Positions 58,661 to 64,000 of a stretch of 64,000 bases of DNA are shown here, piece by piece; the stretch's first letter is position 1; each line of letters begins with the position of its first letter. Where the stretch lies: contig NC_080041.1 in assembly GCF_012489685.1 (NCBI RefSeq), positions 29,439,780-29,503,779 on the forward strand, read 5' to 3'. Origin of the DNA: Lotus japonicus. Lineage: Eukaryota; Streptophyta; Magnoliopsida; Fabales; Fabaceae. The position numbers were made by a program, and so were the translations under genes. The notes beneath the pieces are model-generated. The model searched no databases. It was not told the DNA's origin and was given only the letters and a program-made list of their open reading frames with translations.

Positions 58661-60154
58661 CCTTCTCTAACCCTTTGTTCAGGGTGAACCAGCTGTGTAT
58701 GATCCTAAAATAAAAAACAATTATTGTCAAAGTACTGAATCACTTATCAATTATTGTCAAAGCTAAAAAAAGCTTGTGATGTTACCTGATTTCCACCAAC
58801 AGGTATTTCCCTATCAGCAGCTGTCTTGCCTTTGCATGTCCTAACATTATGGCCCCATTCCCCACATCTGCCGCACTTAACTGTGGTTTGTTGTCTCTTC
58901 AGCTTGTAAGGGTTCCTAGGCTCATCATTGGTCTTCCTCCTCTGCTTCTTGGGCCTTCCTGGTGCCCTTCTCATGTAGGGTGGCTTCAGAGGTGGAGCTG
59001 AGCTTGTGGACCACAACTTAGGACCATTTGAGGGCATAATGATATACTCATAAGTTTTCAGGAATGTTGATTTCCTACAAAAAAACTCAGTCAACATTCA
59101 CATAATCATTCACAAATAGTAAGACATTTCATTGTTGTAATAAATACATGGCAAGTAAGTTATTTTACCTGTACCAAGGATTAACATAGTCTTCAGGAAT
59201 TTCATTGTTGTGATAAATACAAGGAATTGCATGGCAGCAGGGAATACCAGACAAATTCCACCTTCTGCAAGCACAACTCTTAATTGTTAAGTCAACTACA
59301 TACTTGTCATACCCATTTGAAACCTCAAAGTAAGACCTGGTCCCATCTCCATGCCATAGAGGACTCCATCTATCAGCATAATTCTTGTTTACTTCTAGCT
59401 TCTGCTGTATCATTGGGCAAATGTCTCCTCTATACCTCAACATCAAGTCTCTCTGCTTCACAATCCTATTAGTCAAGTAAGATTTCAGACCATCAATGAG
59501 AGTGATAATAGGCTTGTCTCGCCATTCCAAAATAGCCCTGTTGAATGCCTCACACTTGTTATTGACCTGTAGATCACACACCGGGTATGTTGTAAAGGCA
59601 GCTCTAGTCCACATCTTTGGAGGGATCTCAGACATGTCTCTCCATGCTTCCTCATTCAACCTTTTCATGTTCTCCATTGCTTTCTCCCATTCTGGCATTG
59701 TACTTGCTCTAGCTGCAGCCCATAATGCCCCTTTCATCTCCTCACCTGGGAATTTCTTCCTCCAATTACCATACAAGTGTTTGACACACAGCCTGTGGTC
59801 AACATTGGGATTCAGCTCATGTAAAGTAGGGACCAAACCCTACATGTAAGAGGAAAAGATATTAGTTGTGAGATTATATACTTGAGCAAATTAAAATGAA
59901 AATAAGCTAATTAAAGTGAAAATAATTCAGAAGTGAAAATAAGCTAATTTAGTACCTTTTGTTGATCTGAAATAAAGCACCATGGCTTCCTCTGAATCCC
60001 ATTCAGATCCTCCATCAATAGATCCACAAACCAAGACCATGAATCATTTGTTTCTGCTTCCACTACTGCAAATGCAATAGGCATCATCTGGTTATTACCA
60101 TCTTTCCCCACGGCTGTCAACAATTGCCCACCATAGACTCCCTTCAGAAAACAA

Positions 60155-60306
60155 CCATCTAATCCTATTAAAGGCCTACATGTTGTAGCAAAAGCACTTT
60201 TACAAGCTGCAAAACACACGTAGATCCTTTCAAAGACTGGTCCATCTAATCCTATTAAAGGCCTACATGTTGTAGCAAAAGCACTTTTACAAGCTGCAAA
60301 ACACAC
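60155..60306 (-). repeat. 87-bp duplication in the transposase core
   Basis: CCATCTAATCCTATTAAAGG begins at 60155 and 60242. The copies run in parallel to CTGCAAAACACAC at 60306, where the acidic segment joins directly. Confidence 0.93.
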
Positions 60307-62148
60307 TCTGATCCTCTTCATCATCACTTCCAGGTGGTGTCTCCAACTCCTCAGAATCCCCATCTTCATCTTCAAAGTCATCAAATCCACTAGTATTGGG
60401 ATTGTTTGATGCAGCAAAGGCAGGTACAAGATCCAATGTAGGATTATTGGTTGTTACAGGAGGCAAAACATAAGCCCAGTCCCATATTTCATCATAGTCA
60501 GGGTCATCTAGACTTACATCATCAGAATCCACGTCTTCATCTGTTGCAGGCTCATATTCATCATCTTCTTCTTCATCAGAATATGGAAATGGTTCTTCTT
60601 CCTCAACAACAGCCTCTTGAACAACCTCGGACTGCTGGATGACTACACTCTCAACACCCACACTCTTCTTTGGTGGGAAAGACTCCTCAACAACCACAGT
60701 CTCTACAGTTACAGAATGAAGACCAGATTGATCAACAGATTGAGGAACAGGATGCTCAACAGTTTGCTCAACAGGTTGCTCAACAGATTGCTCATAATGG
60801 TTTAACACACTTAGAACCTCTGGTTGACTGAAGAAGCCATCACTAAGAACTTCAACTGAAATCTCCCCTCCCCCCTTTCAATCCCTTCTTGCACATGAAT
60901 CTGATTATCTACCCAATGCTCTACAAAGAACTCCACTTCATCATGCCCTTTAACATCTTTCAGAAATTCAATCACATCAGCATCCTCATTAAATGGTCTG
61001 CGGCCATTGAACAAACCAAGTGCAGGGTATCTATACCACAAGCATTTGAATGATGCATTACCCAGTGACTTCACCAATTTGCCAATTTCTATCGAATTTA
61101 TCTCATCCACATCCCACCCCTCAAAACTTTGACACACACCATGAGCATAATCAAATCTGGGTTCATCCACAAAATACCCTTTGTGCCATAAATGAATTGT
61201 AATTATATTAGAACCAGTAGGCCTACAAACCAACAACAAAAGTGTTACAGCAACCCCATTAACTAAGAAATCAATACCCAAGCTAACCTAAGCAGTAACC
61301 GAGCTTCAAGAGAGAAAAGACAAGACAAATTTAGAGATTCGTACCTAAAGCGGTAATTTTCCGGCAATTTCTCCCCTCCCAATAACCAATACGGTTCAAA
61401 AGGTTCCTTCTCGCATGTGCTTGGTTCAGGTTCAGGGACCACATGCTCCTTTCCAGGTCGTTGTCCCTGTGCTCCTCGTGTTCGTGTTCTGTTCCCACGC
61501 GCGGGTCCATCGGCCATTGAAGAATCTTCAGCTCTAGCCGTTCGATCGAACAGCTTCTCACAATCAGTTGAAGGAGATTGAAGGTGAAGGATTATCAGGG
61601 GCTTGAATCGCACGAAGAAGATAGGGAAAAGGATAGGTTTCTAAGATTGGATGGGTTATATTCGACCCATACATTGGGAATTAGGGTTAAAGATTTTTTA
61701 ATTTGTTTTAATTTTAATTCTTTTATTTATTTTCCTAATTTAATTTACGGGTGGTGCGGGTAGCAATTCCATGTCATTTTAATTGTCCACGTAAGCTAAC
61801 GACGTTAAGGATTAGACGGAGAACTAACAGATGGACTTGATTGTCACGTCCAGAACTTAGGTGGATCAAAATTGCACGTTTTAAACAAAGGGGACCAAAA
61901 TTGCACAAGCGTTATACATCAGGGACGAAAACTGCAATTAAGCCAATATTATTCCTTATCAATCCACATTTTTGTGTGATTAGTTTTTTACGTCGTTTTT
62001 CTCATGCACAAAAACTCTTTTAAGAACTAATATCAAATCATTCAAAGCACACATAACAGATTGGTTACAGATTTTTGAGTGGTGGAAGAAGGGGCACATG
62101 GTTTATCATATCTGGATACTATTGTTCGGGAGTGTCGTTTACTAGTTA

Positions 62149-62454
62149 CTCCCTCCGTTCCTAAATATAAGACCTAGTTTCAAAATTTTGAAGTTCCTAA
62201 ATATAAGACCTAGTTACAATAATCTAACAAAAGGTTTTGTACTCTTCCATTTTTACCCTCCACATTAATTATATGTTTTCAATTCCCAAGTTTTGATTAC
62301 CACTTACCATTAATTAGTGAGAGAAAATGACAAAGGGTAAATATGGAAGAATGTATGCATTTTTAAAAAACCAATACACTAATTGAACACATTTAATGTT
62401 TTCTTAATAAGCGCAATTTTTTGTATTAGGTCTTATATTTAGGAACGGAGGGAG
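62149..62454. mobile_element. Stowaway-like MITE, copy 2
   Basis: 306 bp with TA on each side (62147-62148 and 62455-62456) and TIRs beginning CTCCCTCCGTTCCTAAATAT. The left end carries a duplicated TTCCTAAATATAAGACCTAG, which makes it longer than its relative at 417-703. Confidence 0.92.
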
Positions 62455-62456
62455 TA

Positions 62457-62811
62457 CTGCTTTTAGTTTTTTTCATTTTGCTTTTGTTAGACGTTAAGAC
62501 AATTTAGTTGCATACTTTCTGGCTAGAAACACATGATTTTCCCAACTCTGTATGGATGGAAGATGTTCAACATGCTGTAGAATGTAGATCACTTGGTGAT
62601 CAATGATGTAATGACATCTTCGCCTGTTTTTTTTTTTTTTTACAATCAAGTTAAAAAAAAAGAGTTTTTTTTTACAATCGAAATCGAGATGATTTTATTT
62701 CTTAAAAAAAGTTTTATATAATAAAATAAAAATAAATAGCATTATCAAAATAAAATAAAATAAATAGAGGTTTCTTTCTTTAGCTTCTGTCCTCATGATC
62801 ATGACCTTGCT
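62457..62811. other. AT-rich spacer, no gene
   Basis: T-rich runs only. Confidence 0.5.
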
Positions 62812-63018
62812 GTGAGCCCAGTCCATCGTAAAAACTGTGTCGTTTTGATATTCCATCTCATTCCGCTGGGTCAAACTCGCGCTTCCGATTCGTCCGGTGC
62901 ACGCTGTTCTCTCAACAATTCCAACCTAGCCCAACTCCCACAACCCCTCTCTCCCACACGCGCCACGGTGGCTTTTCTGCCACCACCGCCACCGCCACCG
63001 CCGGCGAATACTAATCAA

Positions 63019-63107
63019 TGGATAATTCGGATATCAACAGAGATGGTCACTACAATCGAACATACTCCTCCTTCTCCTGCTCCTCTCAGAGGGATGTCCG
63101 TTACAGG
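63019..63107 (+). CDS. Possible first exon of a gene running off the window
   Basis: A C-rich leader with a CCACCGCCACCGCCACC tract precedes two candidate starts. ATG 63019 gives MDNSDINRDGHYNRTYSSFS and ATG 63043 gives MVTTIEHTPPSPAPLRGMSV. Both frames reach GTTACAG|GTTTCATT near 63107, a plausible donor, after which the sequence becomes T-rich like an intron. The protein is not recognised. This is a weak call based on composition. Confidence 0.35.
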
Positions 63108-63410
63108 TTTCATTCTTAGAATCAACAACAATTTCTCTTTGATTTTTATGGTTTCTTTTTGTAGTTACAAGGTTTTGGATATTCTAGGTTTAATTTATGT
63201 GTCATTGTATTTGTTTCATTTTGACATAGATGTGAAATTTGTTGCCAATTTTAACCCTATTTCGGGAGATTGTCGTGGTTGGATACATTGTATCTGTATA
63301 TGAATTGGAACTAATGATAATTAGCATAATAGTCACTTTCATACTTAATGGGGTGATTTTTATTTTGCTACTTGATTTAAGTGGGAACTTTAGATTTGTA
63401 ATTATACAGT

Positions 63411-63515
63411 GTGTTAGAAGTCCCGCATTGGCTAGGGATATGATTGACATAGATAGCCTTTATAAAGGCTAGAGCAACCCTAAACTGTTGAGCTAGTTTT
63501 TTTGGTTGAATTAGG
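63411..63515 (+). mobile_element. TRIM/LTR-like fragment, copy 2
   Basis: TGTTAGAAGTCCCGCATTGG...TAGAGCAACCCTAAACTGTTGAGCTAG matches the fragment at 49239-49346 in word order. Confidence 0.6.
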
Positions 63516-64000
63516 TCTCCAAAATTCTAATAGTGTGCATTGGATTTGTGGTAGGTTTTTTTACGCATGTAGGAAGCTACTAGTAACAATACTAGATTGG
63601 GGGCTTTGTGTCACTTTTTTCACAACTAGGATTGCTTGATCATTCTAGATGAATGTGGTATGCTGAGTGATGCAGCAAACTGTTCTCCGTGATCAGCATT
63701 TGCTTTTGGTTACGATTGTGTGAGGTAGTTTGTCTCAAGATGATTTCACATGCAGATTGCAGTTGTCACATTAGAATAAGTTTTGTTTCTCCTTTGTCTA
63801 TTATTTTGGTTAGACTTGATATGTTAGAGATTGGATGTTGACTGATGATTCCAGATTGTAATGTAGTTTTCACTGAATATATATTCTTAAAAAAACTATA
63901 GGAACGTGATCTTTATCATTTTTTATTATGATTTAATTAGTACCCTCCTCAAGCTCTGTTTGGATCTTAGTGGGACAAGCACCGATTGTTAGACACCTTT
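63516..64000. other. Probable intron or intergenic, no gene
   Basis: T-rich, no coding frame. It may be intron sequence of the possible gene starting near 63.0 kb. Confidence 0.4.

Larger units (their letters stand above)
58096..61517 (-). pseudogene. MULE transposase with SWIM, zinc knuckle and Gly-rich tail; frameshift and internal deletion
   Basis: Exons on the minus strand: 61517-61345 (MADGPARGNR), 61222 to about 60310, then to 59956, 59839-59169, 59074-58786 and 58704-58096. The first half has a PB1-like region (IITIHLWHKGYFV, WDVDEINSIEI) and a very acidic segment. The transposase core has LIGLDGCFLKG (Asp), FISDQQK (Asp) and NNKCEAFNRA (Glu), a SWIM motif CACRRWNLSGIPCCHAIPC and a CGRCGEWGHNVRTC zinc knuckle. 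The tail is Gly/Arg-rich repeats. Two lesions: a one-base shift in a C run at 60862-60877, and loss of the MuDR DNA-binding region between the acidic segment and CFAACK, joined to an 87-bp duplication that repeats CRPLIGLDG. The gene reads inward from the right TIR. Confidence 0.88.
56369..61944. mobile_element. 5.6-kb MULE with TIRs, 9-bp target duplication and two genes
   Basis: AATATTATT flanks both sides exactly (56360-56368 and 61945-61953). The ends are inverted repeats of about 140 bp beginning GGCTTAATTGCAGTTTTCG and sharing CGTCCCTGATGTATAACGC. A GRF zinc-finger gene reads from the left end and a MULE transposase gene from the right, converging near 57.2-58.1 kb. Transposase defects suggest it is no longer autonomous. 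Confidence 0.96.

Noticed and set aside
58343..58687. 114-codon plus-strand frame opposite the transposase tail
   Set aside because: Antisense shadow of the Gly/Arg-rich minisatellites in the minus-strand gene.

Overview
This is eudicot plant nuclear DNA, AT-rich, with GT-AG introns throughout. It is most likely from a legume, judged only from protein similarity remembered for chlorophyllide a oxygenase and from the repeat families; the species is not determined. Five loci look like ordinary host genes: a 60S ribosomal protein eL29 gene (1551-1736, minus), a small zinc-ribbon protein gene (12142-12474, plus), a complete nine-exon chlorophyllide a oxygenase gene CAO (13922-18418, minus), an intron-containing elongator tRNA-Met (42150-42234, plus) and a filament-like plant protein (FPP) gene (42889-46757 plus a 5'UTR exon, minus). 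A gene may start near 63 kb and run off the right edge. A CYP85A-type cytochrome P450 relic lies at 2.2-2.4 kb.

Nearly everything else is transposable elements (TEs). At about 2.8-10.7 kb is a composite MULE-like block with three gene modules: a Mutator-type transposase fused to an OTU cysteine protease domain, a small HROB-type OB-fold protein, and, on the opposite strand, a plant mobile domain (PMD/MAIN-like) protein with an RGG-rich tail. At 19.3-23.4 kb a long-TIR element holds a CACTA terminus and an Ulp1 protease relic. A 1.2 kb MULE-type element with a perfect 9-bp target duplication follows (23.66-24.89 kb). Next is an RPA70-like relic in front of a Helitron-type 3' end (25.3-28.64 kb). 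CACTA transposase relics (29-32 kb), a broken GRF zinc-finger/membrane-anchor gene (32 kb), a hAT-type element (32.5-33.2 kb), an Ulp1 relic (34-36 kb) and a FAR1/FRS-type MULE transposase relic (37-40.4 kb) come after that.

The right third has two MULE-type elements with exact 9-bp target duplications. One (53969-55788) is a 1.8 kb foldback element. The other (56369-61944) is a 5.6 kb element with a GRF zinc-finger/transmembrane gene converging on a damaged transposase gene. Two copies of one Stowaway-like MITE sit near the two ends of the window (417-703 and 62149-62454).

The most unusual features are the three-module MULE block, two independent GRF-plus-membrane-anchor genes next to transposons, related TIRs linking a silent foldback element to the neighbouring coding MULE, and several catalytic-residue or single-base lesions that show which transposases and proteases are dead.
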